Shown: piece after piece, positions 27,610 to 36,272 of the stretch
Layout: each line of letters begins with the position of its first letter
Numbering within the stretch: position 1 is the first letter of the stretch
Assembly (NCBI GenBank): GCA_943840565.1
Contig: CALSUY010000001.1
Location: 310,001 to 374,000 of the forward strand
Direction: 5' to 3'
Source of the DNA: an uncultured Candidatus Actinomarinales bacterium
GTDB lineage: Bacteria; Actinomycetota; Acidimicrobiia; Actinomarinales; Actinomarinaceae
Length of the DNA: 64,000 nt
Position numbers and translations under genes: made by a program
Notes under the pieces: generated by a model
Seen by the model: the letters and a program-made list of their open reading frames with translations, nothing else
Told to the model about the DNA's origin: nothing
The model's database searches: none

Positions 27610-28046
27610 ATGAAATTTATTTAAAATCAAAAAGAGCCATAAGATTTCTTTTTTATAAACATCTTTCTATAGATGAACAATTGGTAATCTCAAATACTCT
27701 TAAAAATAATCAATTAATAAAACAATACTGGTTATTAAACAAAGCTGATAGACATCACTCTATTGAGGTTATGAATAGAACCCTAAGATTCTCTGATGAT
27801 TTAGAATTATTACAACTTTCCCTACTCCATGACATTGGTAAAAATACTGGGCATTATTCATGGCTCTTAAGAATACTTTCTGACCTAAAAATAGTTTCTT
27901 CATATAAATCTAAGAAATATCTCGATCATGAATTAATAGGACTTGAAGTATTGTCTCAAATTGGGGACATAGATTCTTTAGTTGATCAATACAAAAAAAA
28001 TCTTCTTCAAAATAAGCATCAAATACTAGATAAAACTGATTACTAA
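27606..28046 (+). CDS. HD-domain hydrolase-like protein
   Basis: The 146 residues contain KADRHHSIEVMNRTLRF and LSLLHDIGKNTGHYSWLLRI, the H..HD pattern of metal-dependent HD phosphohydrolases. A second histidine-aspartate set is not obvious, so activity is unproven. It lies between xerD (four-base overlap) and scpA (one-base overlap). In most Actinobacteria a parA-like gene occupies this spot. Substrate unknown. Confidence 0.75.
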   Translation: MNEIYLKSKRAIRFLFYKHLSIDEQLVISNTLKNNQLIKQYWLLNKADRHHSIEVMNRTLRFSDDLELLQLSLLHDIGKNTGHYSWLLRILSDLKIVSSYKSKKYLDHELIGLEVLSQIGDIDSLVDQYKKNLLQNKHQILDKTDY

Positions 28047-28753
28047 TGGAAAATATACAAGTAATAGAAAATTTAAAAAGTCTTCTTGTTGAATATACAT
28101 CAAATACAGAAACACAAATTGCTAATAATCTCACAATGATTTTTCAGAGTTTCCAAAATAAATCATTAAAAGAAGACATAGACAATTATGCCGAGTTTGT
28201 TCTACTTGGTGCATCACTATTTGAGTTAAAAGCAAAAAGATTACTGCCCCAAGATGAGGAAGTAGATTGGCTTGATGAAGTTGAACTAATAAAAGACAAA
28301 GATCTTGCATTTGCCAGATTGCTCCAATTTAAAGCTTTTACTGAAGTTGGACTGGCTCTAGCTATAAAAGTTAAACAAACCGAACGTGAAATACCCGCTT
28401 TTAAATATTATCAAACAAGTTCATTATCAGTAAAGCCCGAAATTCGTTACAACATTGACATTACTAAATTTACAGAAACAGCAAATGAAGTTTTCAGTAG
28501 ATATAAAACAATACAGGGATTTTCACATATTGACAAAGAACTCCCTGATTTACAAGTTGCAATAGATGATCTATTAAAACTTGTTGATAAAAGATTAAAT
28601 ACAACATTCGAAGAATTAGTCTCCTCAGTAAATTCTTCACAAGAGGCTGTAGCATTTTTCTTAGCGTTACTTGAAGCTGTCCGATGGGGCTTTATTAAAG
28701 CTGAGCAAACAAATGTTAATAAAGAGATTATTATTGAGAAAAACTATGAATAG
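28046..28753 (+). CDS. scpA: Segregation and condensation protein A
   Basis: ScpA is the kleisin that bridges SMC heads for chromosome condensation. The 235-residue protein has the family middle section DNYAEFVLLGASLFELKAKR then LLPQDEE (usual eFlvmAatLleiKSr.LLP) and a C-terminal winged helix ending VAFFLALLEAVRWGFIKAEQ (usual v..FLAlLEL.k...v...Q). The N-terminal FEGPLDLLL motif is strongly diverged. It begins on the last base of the HD gene's stop and overlaps scpB by eight bases. Confidence 0.93.
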   Translation: MENIQVIENLKSLLVEYTSNTETQIANNLTMIFQSFQNKSLKEDIDNYAEFVLLGASLFELKAKRLLPQDEEVDWLDEVELIKDKDLAFARLLQFKAFTEVGLALAIKVKQTEREIPAFKYYQTSSLSVKPEIRYNIDITKFTETANEVFSRYKTIQGFSHIDKELPDLQVAIDDLLKLVDKRLNTTFEELVSSVNSSQEAVAFFLALLEAVRWGFIKAEQTNVNKEIIIEKNYE

Positions 28754-29270
28754 CAAAAAAGTTATATCTGCAGTACTACTTGTAAGTGATGGACCGGTAG
28801 AACACGAATATTTCGAAAAACTACTAACAATAAATAATTCGGAACTTATAAACTTAATTGATGAAATTAATGCCAACTTTGAAAATGCAGACATTGGTTT
28901 TTTTATAAAATATAATGATTTTAAATCTGACATTGTGACTAAATCAGAAATTTCAGAGCTACTTGGTGATGTAAAACCTCCAGCAATTTTAAGAGGTCTT
29001 TCCACGCCAGCGTTAGAGACTCTTGCAATAATTGCTTACGAACAGCCAGTTACAAAAATGAAAATTTCAGAAATTAGAGGGGTTGAATCTGAATCCTCCA
29101 TTAAAACTTTAGAATCAAGGGGTCTCATAGAAAAAGGTGGCGAACTCGACGTTCCTGGTAATCCAATTCTGTATACAACGACAGAATTGTTCTTACAAAA
29201 ACTAGATTTATCTTCAATAAGTAATCTACCGACCATCGGTGAGTATTTTAATAAAGCAGAAGAAGAGTAA
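28746..29270 (+). CDS. scpB: Segregation and condensation protein B
   Basis: ScpB forms the condensin-like complex with ScpA and SMC. The start is ATG 28746 (174 residues); an earlier in-frame ATG at 28671 falls inside scpA and would add a non-homologous stretch. Visible motifs are VISAVLLVSDGPVEHEYFEK (usual iea.Lfas..p), LSTPALETLAIIAYEQPVTK (the ScpB signature), IRGVESESSIKTLESRGLIE and the ending LPTIGEYF. Two winged-helix units are expected. Confidence 0.94.
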   Translation: MNSKKVISAVLLVSDGPVEHEYFEKLLTINNSELINLIDEINANFENADIGFFIKYNDFKSDIVTKSEISELLGDVKPPAILRGLSTPALETLAIIAYEQPVTKMKISEIRGVESESSIKTLESRGLIEKGGELDVPGNPILYTTTELFLQKLDLSSISNLPTIGEYFNKAEEE

Positions 29271-29274
29271 ATTA

Positions 29275-29925
29275 TTGAGAATTAATCGTTTTCTTGCATT
29301 GAATCTAAATGTTTCACGTAGAGATAGTGATATTCTCGTAGAGAATAAATCTATCAAGATAAACGGAGTTATAGCTAATCATGGTGACCTTGTAGATGAT
29401 GACGATATAGTCATGCATAAGAATCAAGTTATCCAAGCCATAAAAGAACATGAATATTTTCTTTTCTATAAGCCCTATGGATATGTTTCATCTCACAAAA
29501 GACAAGGGGAGTCAAAAATTATCTACGACTTGATCCACAATAAATCATTAAAATTTGGTGGTCGTCTGGATAAGGACTCAGAAGGCTTAATGCTACTAAG
29601 CACAGATGGCGTGTGGCTAAATAAATACTCACATCCAAAAAGTAATATTTCTAAAAAATACATTGTTGTTACAAGTAAAGAAATTAATTTTGAAACATTT
29701 AGAAAAACTATAAAAGATAATGACGAACAACTAAAAATCCATAAACTAACTGAGATTAAAAAATTAACTTATGAAATAGTTCTTAAAACTGGTAAAAATC
29801 GTGAAATACGAAGGATTTTTGATGTTAACAACATTCCAATTAAAAACCTTAAAAGGATTCAAGTTGACAAATTTGAAATTGGTAAAATGAAAATTGGTCA
29901 GTTAAAAAAAATTAAATTAACATAG
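29275..29925 (+). CDS. rRNA pseudouridine synthase, RsuA/RluB family
   Basis: The 217-residue protein has an N-terminal S4 RNA-binding domain (RINRFLALNLNVSRRDSDIL then VENKSIKING) and the synthase domain with YKPYGYVSSHKR, the catalytic aspartate motif GGRLDKDSEGLMLLSTDG near residue 98 and KTGKNREIRRIFD. I choose TTG 29275 rather than the 29239 start inside scpB because RINRFL is the natural S4 beginning. RluB-type enzymes modify the 23S peptidyl transferase region. It sits in the conserved scpA-scpB-rluB-cmk order. Confidence 0.93.
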   Translation: MRINRFLALNLNVSRRDSDILVENKSIKINGVIANHGDLVDDDDIVMHKNQVIQAIKEHEYFLFYKPYGYVSSHKRQGESKIIYDLIHNKSLKFGGRLDKDSEGLMLLSTDGVWLNKYSHPKSNISKKYIVVTSKEINFETFRKTIKDNDEQLKIHKLTEIKKLTYEIVLKTGKNREIRRIFDVNNIPIKNLKRIQVDKFEIGKMKIGQLKKIKLT

Positions 29926-29931
29926 TTACGT

Positions 29932-30546
29932 ATGAATTATATCGTAACTATTGATGGACCCTCAGGTGTTGGTAAGACATCATTAGGAAGTCTTTTGGCA
30001 CAAGAATATAATTCAAATTTCTTTTCAAGTGGAAAACTATACAGAATTATAGCTAAATACTTCATTGATCATTCAACTTCTGACACTAGCAATTTACAAA
30101 TAGAAATTAACGAGGAATTACAAATTACTTTAAATAGTTTTTCTTATTCTGATTCTGATTTGTATATAAAAAATATCAATTCTAAAAGTTCTGAAATTGC
30201 AAAAATAAAAGAAGTTAGACAAATTGTTTCAGAATCCCTAACTAATTTATCCAAAAAACTTTCAAATGGTTTAATTATTGAAGGTAGAGATATGGGATCT
30301 ATAGTCTTTCCAAATGCTGATTTAAAAATCTATCTTGATGCAGACATTGAAGTAAGGTCAAAAAGAAGATTAAAGCAATCTAACGATTCTGAGACAAAAG
30401 AAGATTTATTGAAAAGGGATGATAATGATAAAAATAGAGCTGAATCACCCTTAGTAATTCCCGACGATGCACTTTATATTGATAATTCCGATATAAATAT
30501 GGATGACGTTCTTGAGTTGGTTAAAGAGAAGCTAAAGCTTCTGTAG
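29932..30546 (+). CDS. cmk: Cytidylate kinase
   Basis: Cmk phosphorylates CMP and dCMP. The 204-residue P-loop kinase starts YIVTIDGPSGVGKTSLGSLL and continues with SSGKLYRIIAKYF (usual dTGalYRa), the acceptor motif IIEGRDMGSIVFPNADLKIY (usual v.eGRDigt.V.P.A..k.f) and the LID region KRDDNDKNRAESPL (usual R...D..R...P). The last 26 bases overlap the convergent ispH gene. Slightly shorter than average but complete. Confidence 0.95.
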   Translation: MNYIVTIDGPSGVGKTSLGSLLAQEYNSNFFSSGKLYRIIAKYFIDHSTSDTSNLQIEINEELQITLNSFSYSDSDLYIKNINSKSSEIAKIKEVRQIVSESLTNLSKKLSNGLIIEGRDMGSIVFPNADLKIYLDADIEVRSKRRLKQSNDSETKEDLLKRDDNDKNRAESPLVIPDDALYIDNSDINMDDVLELVKEKLKLL

Positions 30547-31552
30547 CAGACCATTGCTTATCTTTATTAACACTTCTTACAGGCTCAACTTTATTTTCTG
30601 GAAATAATTCCAGTAAAAAATTACTTATCGTTGTAATATTTGACCTTAGCTCTTTAGGAAGCGGAAAATATTCTGTCTCATTTGTATTTTCAAAATAAAT
30701 TGTTTCGTTTGGTTGAAGTTTATTGATAATTTCTTGAACTATATGATCAGGCGCAGAAGCTCCAGCTGTCACAGCAACATTTTTATCTTTTAAGTCTAAA
30801 TTATCTATCTCTTCAGTTGTGTTCACTCGGAAACTTTCTTTACCTAAGTTCTTTATTGTTGAAACAAGTGCCTTAGTGTTACTTGATGTATCTGAACCCA
30901 CAACTAAGACTACATCAACCTTACTTGAAACATTGATTACAGCTTCTTGACGGTTTGTTGTTGCATAACAGAGATCACTCTTTCTTGGCATATTCAAATT
31001 TGGATATTTTTTTTGTGCTGATTCCATTATTGGTGTCCACTCTGACATAGCTAAGGTCGTTTGTGCAAGTAATGCTACATTATCACTGGATATGTTTATT
31101 TCTTCTAAATCATCTTCCTTCTCGACTAAAAACATTGAGTCAGGTGCTACACCTAAAGCTCCAAGTGCTTCATCATGATTTTTATGACCTACGTAAATAA
31201 TTTGTTGTCCTGCTTCACTAAACTTCTTTGCCTCATGATGCACCTTAGTTACTAGTGGACACACCGCATTGACTTGAACGGATGAGAGAGAATTAAATTC
31301 ATTTTCTGTTTTTGGTGAAGTTCCATGAGCTGATAGCATTACAATTGCATTTTTTGGTAGTTCTTCAGATGACTCAATAAATTCAATATTTTTGGTTTTA
31401 AAACGTTCTACAATCCAGTCGTTATGAACAATTTCATGATAACAATAAATAGTTTCATCATAGATTTTCAACATCCATGTCAATGCTTTAATTGCCATCT
31501 CCACGCCAGCGCAAAAGCCCCTTGGAGTAACTAAATAAAGATTGTTTACCAT
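30521..31552 (-). CDS. ispH: 4-hydroxy-3-methylbut-2-enyl diphosphate reductase
   Basis: IspH (LytB) is the [4Fe-4S] enzyme that completes the MEP isoprenoid pathway, giving IPP and DMAPP. The 343 residues show the first cluster cysteine and histidines in TPRGFCAGVEMAIKAL, the VMLSAHGTSP motif, VNAVCPLVTKVH with the second cysteine, SDLCYATTNRQEAV with the third, and the substrate loop VGSDTSSNT. It overlaps cmk tail-to-tail and is divergent from der over a 26-base gap. It is the only MEP pathway gene in the window. Confidence 0.97.
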   Translation of the reverse strand: MVNNLYLVTPRGFCAGVEMAIKALTWMLKIYDETIYCYHEIVHNDWIVERFKTKNIEFIESSEELPKNAIVMLSAHGTSPKTENEFNSLSSVQVNAVCPLVTKVHHEAKKFSEAGQQIIYVGHKNHDEALGALGVAPDSMFLVEKEDDLEEINISSDNVALLAQTTLAMSEWTPIMESAQKKYPNLNMPRKSDLCYATTNRQEAVINVSSKVDVVLVVGSDTSSNTKALVSTIKNLGKESFRVNTTEEIDNLDLKDKNVAVTAGASAPDHIVQEIINKLQPNETIYFENTNETEYFPLPKELRSNITTISNFLLELFPENKVEPVRSVNKDKQWSATEALASL

Positions 31553-31578
31553 ATCAGTAGGATAGCTATATTTAAATT

Positions 31579-32821
31579 ATGACTAAAAACAATATCGATG
31601 AAGTTTTATTAATTGGACTACCTAACTCTGGTAAGTCTTCATTGGTTAATGCGTTGTCCAGAGAAAAAAGTATCAATAATTGGTTCTACGCCAAATACAA
31701 CGCGAGATAAAGTCTCTTCAACAATTAAAAGAAATGATAAAGTTTTTAATATTTCTGATTTACCTGGATATCTCGAAGACCCAGATGAATTAAATGAAAA
31801 GTTTCAAAATAAGCTAAAAGCATATCTCAATGATGCAAAATTAATCATGTTTGTTATAGATGTGCACACCACAAATTATTCTGGATTAGATAAAATACAC
31901 AGTCTTCTGCAAAAGAATATAAATAAAGAACAAAAAGTCATAACGGTCTTTAACAAATGTGAAAACTTTAAAAAGTTTGAGTTGAATACAGAGCTGTACA
32001 AATACATTTATGATTCAGACTATTATGTCTCATCTATACATAAATTGGGTACTGAAGAATTAATGGAGGCACTTACCAAAAGCATGTCATCTAATACGGA
32101 TTCAATTAAAAATACTTACAAATCTATAGCAATTATTGGAAAGCCAAACTCGGGTAAGTCTACATTGTTTAATAAGCTCTTGAATGAGGAAAGAGCAATT
32201 GTTTCAAATATTTCGGGCACCACAAGAGATAAATTAGAAGAAACAATCAAGTTCGATTCAGATTCTTATAACATTATTGATACTGCTGGTGTACCACGTA
32301 AAAAACAAAAAAACCAAATAGATAGATACGCATCATCTTTAGCAGTTGGTCAATTAGAAAATTCAGTAATAGCTTTTCTTGTTGTGGATGCAAAACAGGG
32401 GATAAATTTTGAAGACATGAGATTAATTAGTGAATGCATTGAAAACAAAGTAACACCAGTATTAATTATGAATAAATGGGATCTCTTAAAAGAAGAAGAG
32501 AAACTTTTTATAAACAAAAACATTGCCTCATTGTTAAAAAAATATTCTTGGTTAAAGATTTTAAGAATTTCAGCACTTAATGGTAAAGGTGTAAAAAATC
32601 TTAATACTCCGCTCAACTCTTCACCCGACCTTCCCCCTCATCCGTTTAGAGGTAGGAGAGCGAAGCTAAAATATGTGACACAGTACGATGTTTACCCTCC
32701 TTCGTTCAGTTTTATATTAAGTGGTAGAGTCCCAATTAATTATCAGAACTTTATAGATAATAGACTTCGTGACACATATAATTTTGACAATATATGTTTG
32801 AACATAAAATTTAAAAATTAA
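31579..32821 (+). CDS. der: Ribosome-associated GTPase Der (EngA) (one frameshift)
   Basis: Der has two tandem GTPase domains and a KH-like tail and helps assemble the 50S subunit. The true N-terminus, ATG 31579, reads EVLLIGLPNSGKSSLVNALS (first Walker A). An extra A in the run 31664-31669 breaks the frame; after it come SIIGSTPNTTRDK, ISDLPGYL and VFNKCE. The second domain has IIGKPNSGKSTLFNKLLNEE, ISGTTRDK, DTAGVP and MNKWDLL. The C-terminus (AKLKYVTQYDVYPPSFSFIL) is the KH-like domain. Restored length is about 413 residues, slightly short for the family. Confidence 0.92.
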
Positions 32822-32822
32822 T

Positions 32823-32960
32823 ATGGAAAACTTTGGCTTCAAAATAGGAGTATTCTTGTTTGGCTTTCTATCTAATATTGAGGTTGTTTCAGTTTTTAAT
32901 CAACTTAGTCATATAAACAAAATACAACCTATTTTTAATAAAATTAGACTTTTCAATTGA
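32823..32960 (+). CDS. Possible small ORF, 45 residues
   Basis: A short open frame from ATG 32823, two bases after the der stop, to TGA 32958-32960. It encodes a hydrophobic start (FGFKIGVFLFGFLSNIEVV) and a polar tail. No family or clear ribosome site is seen, and its end overlaps the proposed promoter of the next gene. It may be spurious. Confidence 0.25.
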   Translation: MENFGFKIGVFLFGFLSNIEVVSVFNQLSHINKIQPIFNKIRLFN

Positions 32961-32984
32961 AATGCTTACAAATACACCTAATAT
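32957..32984 (+). promoter_or_regulatory. Putative promoter of the peptide-binding lipoprotein gene
   Basis: TTGAAA at 32957-32962 and TAATAT at 32979-32984 are separated by 16 bases, a sigma-70-like arrangement. A start of transcription about seven bases downstream would fall at about 32991, the first base of the hairpin at 32991-33010. This is the largest intergenic gap upstream of the ABC importer operon, which supports a promoter here. Confidence 0.5.
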
Positions 32985-32990
32985 TAATAC

Positions 32991-33010
32991 ATCCACACTT
33001 ACGTGTGGAT
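32991..33010 (+). promoter_or_regulatory. Perfect hairpin in the leader of the lipoprotein mRNA
   Basis: ATCCACAC and GTGTGGAT form an 8-base-pair perfect stem around a TTAC loop. It is followed by TTTTG only, so it is a poor terminator. It sits 23 bases before the gene's start and next to the proposed transcription start. It could protect the 5' end of an abundant mRNA or be an operator for a dimeric regulator. Confidence 0.5.
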
Positions 33011-33032
33011 TTTGTATACAAAAGGAGAAAAA

Positions 33033-35024
33033 TTGAGTAATTTCAAAGGATCCAGAAGTTGGCGCCTTATCTTACTTTTCTCAGTTTTTGCATTAGTTGT
33101 GGTTGCCTGCGGAGGCGACACAGCAGAAGAAGAAGTTGCTGTCGAAGAGACAGAAACAACTGAAGCTCCTGCTACAACTGCTGCGGCAGCTGAAGAAGCA
33201 GCTCCATCAGGACCTGATGGTGTTTATAAGATGGCGATCTTCTCAGATCCACAAACACAAAATTACTGGAATTATCTTGATACAGAAACAGATGTGTGGA
33301 CACAATACGTGATGTCCGGACAAGCTGTGTCATTATTCTCTATTTCATATCCTAACTACCAGTTAGTTACAGGTATCGCAGACGAACTTGTTGAGACCTC
33401 AACTGACAACGGTGACGGAACATGGACTTATAGTGTTCCTATAACAGAAGGATATAAATGGAGTGATGGTTCAGACCTCACAGCCAACGATATGGTATTT
33501 ACATATAATACCGCTAAAGATCTTGGCCTCTTAAGTAACTGGGAAACAAACTACCCACAAGGTAGTGGAACAGACTCAGCTGCTGAAGGATATGCACAAG
33601 GTATTTTAACCCTTGTTGCTAGTGATGCTTACACTGTAGAGATAACTCTAAACTTTGATGCCGGGTTAGCTTCATGGCAGTACCAAATTGCACAAGCACC
33701 AATACTTCCAGAAAGTTATTGGGCGCAATATGCTACTGACAGAGAAACCCTTTTAGCAGCCTCAGGAGCTGACGCTCCAGTAGCTAGCGCATTTGTCTAC
33801 GACAAAGTAGAACAAGGTGCTTTTTACACATGGGCATATGATGCTAATACAATGTGGGATGGTGGAACTACCACAATTTATAAGAGTGGTACCACAGTCG
33901 AATGGGATAATGGAAAAGCTCCAGCTATCAACCAATCATTTGGTGATACAACTGGCGATTCATTCTCATACACAGCAGGACCTTATGTAGGAACTGTTGA
34001 GTTCACATTATATGGTGATCAAGATGCTGCTTATCTTGCATTCCAAAATGGCGAAGTTGATTTCGTTCTTAACCCATTAGGTGTTAAGAGAAATCTTTTT
34101 GACCAATTATCCAGAGTTCCAGGTGTCGAAACTGTTTCCAACTTAGGTAACGGTATGCGATACATGGCATTCAACACTAGGGTTTTCCCTGGAAGCGACA
34201 AATCTTTTAGACAAGCTGTTGCATGTATTTCTGATAAAGAATTCGTGTTAAACAACATTCTTCAAGGTGTTGCTGTAAATATGGATGGTCAAATGCCTGA
34301 AGCGTTAACAGCTTGGGTTGCACCTGTAACAGGTGTCCTTGCTGATTGTGCTGGCCTTAATGCTGAAGAACGATTCAACAAATCAGTTGAAATTCTTCAA
34401 GCAGGTGGTTGGACAGCTTCAGACTGGGGTTCCCATGCTGGTGGTGCTGAAAGAGCAGTCGCTCCAACAGGAATTAAAGGACCAGGAGGAGAAACACCTC
34501 CATCAGACATGTTGCTTTATGCACCAGGTGCTGGTTATGATCCATTGAGATCAACAATGTCCTTATTTATTGCTGATTGGATGCAACAACTTGGACTTGA
34601 CGTAACAGCGAGACCTACTGGTTTCAACGTTATTGTTGACAAGGTGTTCACACCAGAGACTTGTGAGGATTGGTATTTCTACATGCTTGGTTGGGGTTTA
34701 AGTGCATTCCCTAATCACCCTGGAGATTTCTTCAATTCCAAGAACGACACATGCGAAGGTGGCTATAACACACCTGGTTTTAACAACGCAGAATTTGACG
34801 CATTAGATGCTGAATTCCAAGCTGCTAAAACAATAAGTGATGCTATTGTCCTATCGCAAAAAATGGAAGCTATATTATTTGAAGAAATGCCATATTTGGT
34901 ATTATTCAACGTACCTACATTAGAGGTATATAAAGATACTGTAGAATTTCCATTCACAGATGTATTAGACGGATTAACTGGAACAGGTGGCGGTTACGCT
35001 TCACTTGTGAAAGTACAGAGCTAA
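33033..35024 (+). CDS. ABC transporter solute-binding lipoprotein, peptide/nickel (SBP_bac_5) family
   Basis: The 663-residue extracytoplasmic binding protein captures oligopeptides or similar solutes for the importer encoded just downstream. The start is TTG 33033, placed by the strong ribosome site AAAGGAG at 33020-33026; an upstream in-frame ATG would lack one. A lipoprotein signal peptide is clear: basic SNFKGSRSWR, hydrophobic core LILLFSVFALVV and lipobox VVAC. An Ala/Glu/Thr-rich linker (about residues 30-60) follows, then the SBP_5 fold (YKWSDGSDLTANDMVFTYNT near 145, FNTRVFPGSDKSFRQAVACI near 380). Codon use looks richer in GC than the neighbours, as expected for a highly expressed gene. 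Confidence 0.95.
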   Translation: MSNFKGSRSWRLILLFSVFALVVVACGGDTAEEEVAVEETETTEAPATTAAAAEEAAPSGPDGVYKMAIFSDPQTQNYWNYLDTETDVWTQYVMSGQAVSLFSISYPNYQLVTGIADELVETSTDNGDGTWTYSVPITEGYKWSDGSDLTANDMVFTYNTAKDLGLLSNWETNYPQGSGTDSAAEGYAQGILTLVASDAYTVEITLNFDAGLASWQYQIAQAPILPESYWAQYATDRETLLAASGADAPVASAFVYDKVEQGAFYTWAYDANTMWDGGTTTIYKSGTTVEWDNGKAPAINQSFGDTTGDSFSYTAGPYVGTVEFTLYGDQDAAYLAFQNGEVDFVLNPLGVKRNLFDQLSRVPGVETVSNLGNGMRYMAFNTRVFPGSDKSFRQAVACISDKEFVLNNILQGVAVNMDGQMPEALTAWVAPVTGVLADCAGLNAEERFNKSVEILQAGGWTASDWGSHAGGAERAVAPTGIKGPGGETPPSDMLLYAPGAGYDPLRSTMSLFIADWMQQLGLDVTARPTGFNVIVDKVFTPETCEDWYFYMLGWGLSAFPNHPGDFFNSKNDTCEGGYNTPGFNNAEFDALDAEFQAAKTISDAIVLSQKMEAILFEEMPYLVLFNVPTLEVYKDTVEFPFTDVLDGLTGTGGGYASLVKVQS

Positions 35025-35037
35025 TAATATAACTTGA

Positions 35038-35070
35038 ACATGGGTAGGCTTCGGCCTACCTATGTTTTTT
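35038..35070 (+). terminator. Strong hairpin terminator/attenuator after the lipoprotein gene
   Basis: A 12-base-pair stem (ACATGGGTAGGC with GCCTACCTATGT, one G-T pair) is capped by a TTCG tetraloop and followed by six T residues. It lies between the binding protein and the permease genes of the same importer. Partial read-through would explain excess binding protein over membrane components, a known pattern for ABC importers. Confidence 0.88.
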
Positions 35071-35094
35071 AAATGTCTAAAATAGGGTACGAAT

Positions 35095-36269
35095 ATGGTT
35101 GAGTACATAGTTAGAAGAACATTGCAAATGGTTGTTGTGTTTTTTATTTTCCTTGTTAGTTCTTATCTTTCTATTTAATGCCATTCCCGGTAATGCATTC
35201 TCTAACTTACTTCTTAATCCCTAATCTTCCTCCAGATGCCTATCAAAAAGTACTAGAAACTTATGGCTTAGATAAACCTCTTTTTGAAAGAGTACAGCTT
35301 TATGTAGTTAACTTTTTTAAAGGTGATTTCGGATACTCATATAAATATTTCCCTAAAACTCCTATTGAATTAATAGCAGAAAGATTACCTCGCACTCTTA
35401 TGTTGTTTTCTGTTGTAAACATCGTTGCTTTCTATACCGGTTTTTTTATTGGTAAAGTACTTGCTTGGAGAAGAGGTTCAAAGTCTGAAACATGGATTAC
35501 TATCACTTCAGTATTTTCTTACACTGTTTTTTATCCCTGGTTTGCATTAATGATGTTATGGTTCTTTGGATATAAAATGGGTTGGTTTCCAATCGGTAAA
35601 TTCTTATATCCTGAAAAATGGTATGACGCTCCCTTTGATAGTGATGTTATATTCTCAATGATGATTAAATTTGTAGTGATAATTTCTTTGCTACAATTCG
35701 CAGCGTACACAGCAACTAGAGGTATAGAAGCACTATCTTCAAGAAGGAATGTACGGTTTGCAAGTTTGATAGCAATATTTATTGGAAGTTATTTTTATTG
35801 GAATACAGGAGAAGCGTTAGCTAGAAAGCCATATGCAGCAGACATCGCTTATCATATGATACTTCCAGTTCTAGTAGTTACAATTGTAGCTTTTGCCGGT
35901 ACAGCTCTTCTTACGCGTACAACGATGATGGAAGTTTTAAAGGAAGACTATATACTCACGGCAAGAGCAAAGGGTATTAGCCAAAAAAGAATTAGGGATA
36001 GACATGCCGCTAGAACAGCACTTTTACCAGTCGTAACGTCTTTCATTTTCACAATAGTTACAATAATCGATGGTTCCGTTCTTACAGAACAAATCTTTTC
36101 ATGGCCTGGCATGGGGCAGTTACTTCTTCAAGCTGTTTTGGAAGAGGATATACCAGTTGCAATGGCAGCATTTTCTTTTGTAGGCGTATTTGCATTAATT
36201 GCTCACTTAATTGCTGATATTTCATATTCATATTTAGATCCAAGAATTAGAGTTAAATCACAGGGATAA
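35095..36269 (+). CDS. Peptide ABC transporter permease, DppB type (two frameshifts)
   Basis: First membrane subunit of the importer. The N-terminus MVEYIVRRTLQMVVVFFIF starts at ATG 35095. One extra base between 35140 and 35157 and another in the CCC at 35219-35221 separate it from FNAIPGNAFSNLLLNP and then LPPDAYQKVLETYGLDKPL, which run on to the stop. The C-terminal BPD_transp domain has LTRTTMMEVLKEDYILTARA then KGISQKRI (the EAA loop) and ILTEQIF-like VLTEQIFSWPGMGQLLLQAV. The restored length is about 390 residues, somewhat longer than average because of an insertion near the middle. Confidence 0.9.
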
Positions 36270-36272
36270 AAT

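Noticed and set aside
33097-33312. Lysine/leucine-rich ORF within the binding-protein gene
   Set aside because: It arises from the repetitive Ala/Glu/Thr codons of the lipoprotein linker read in another frame.
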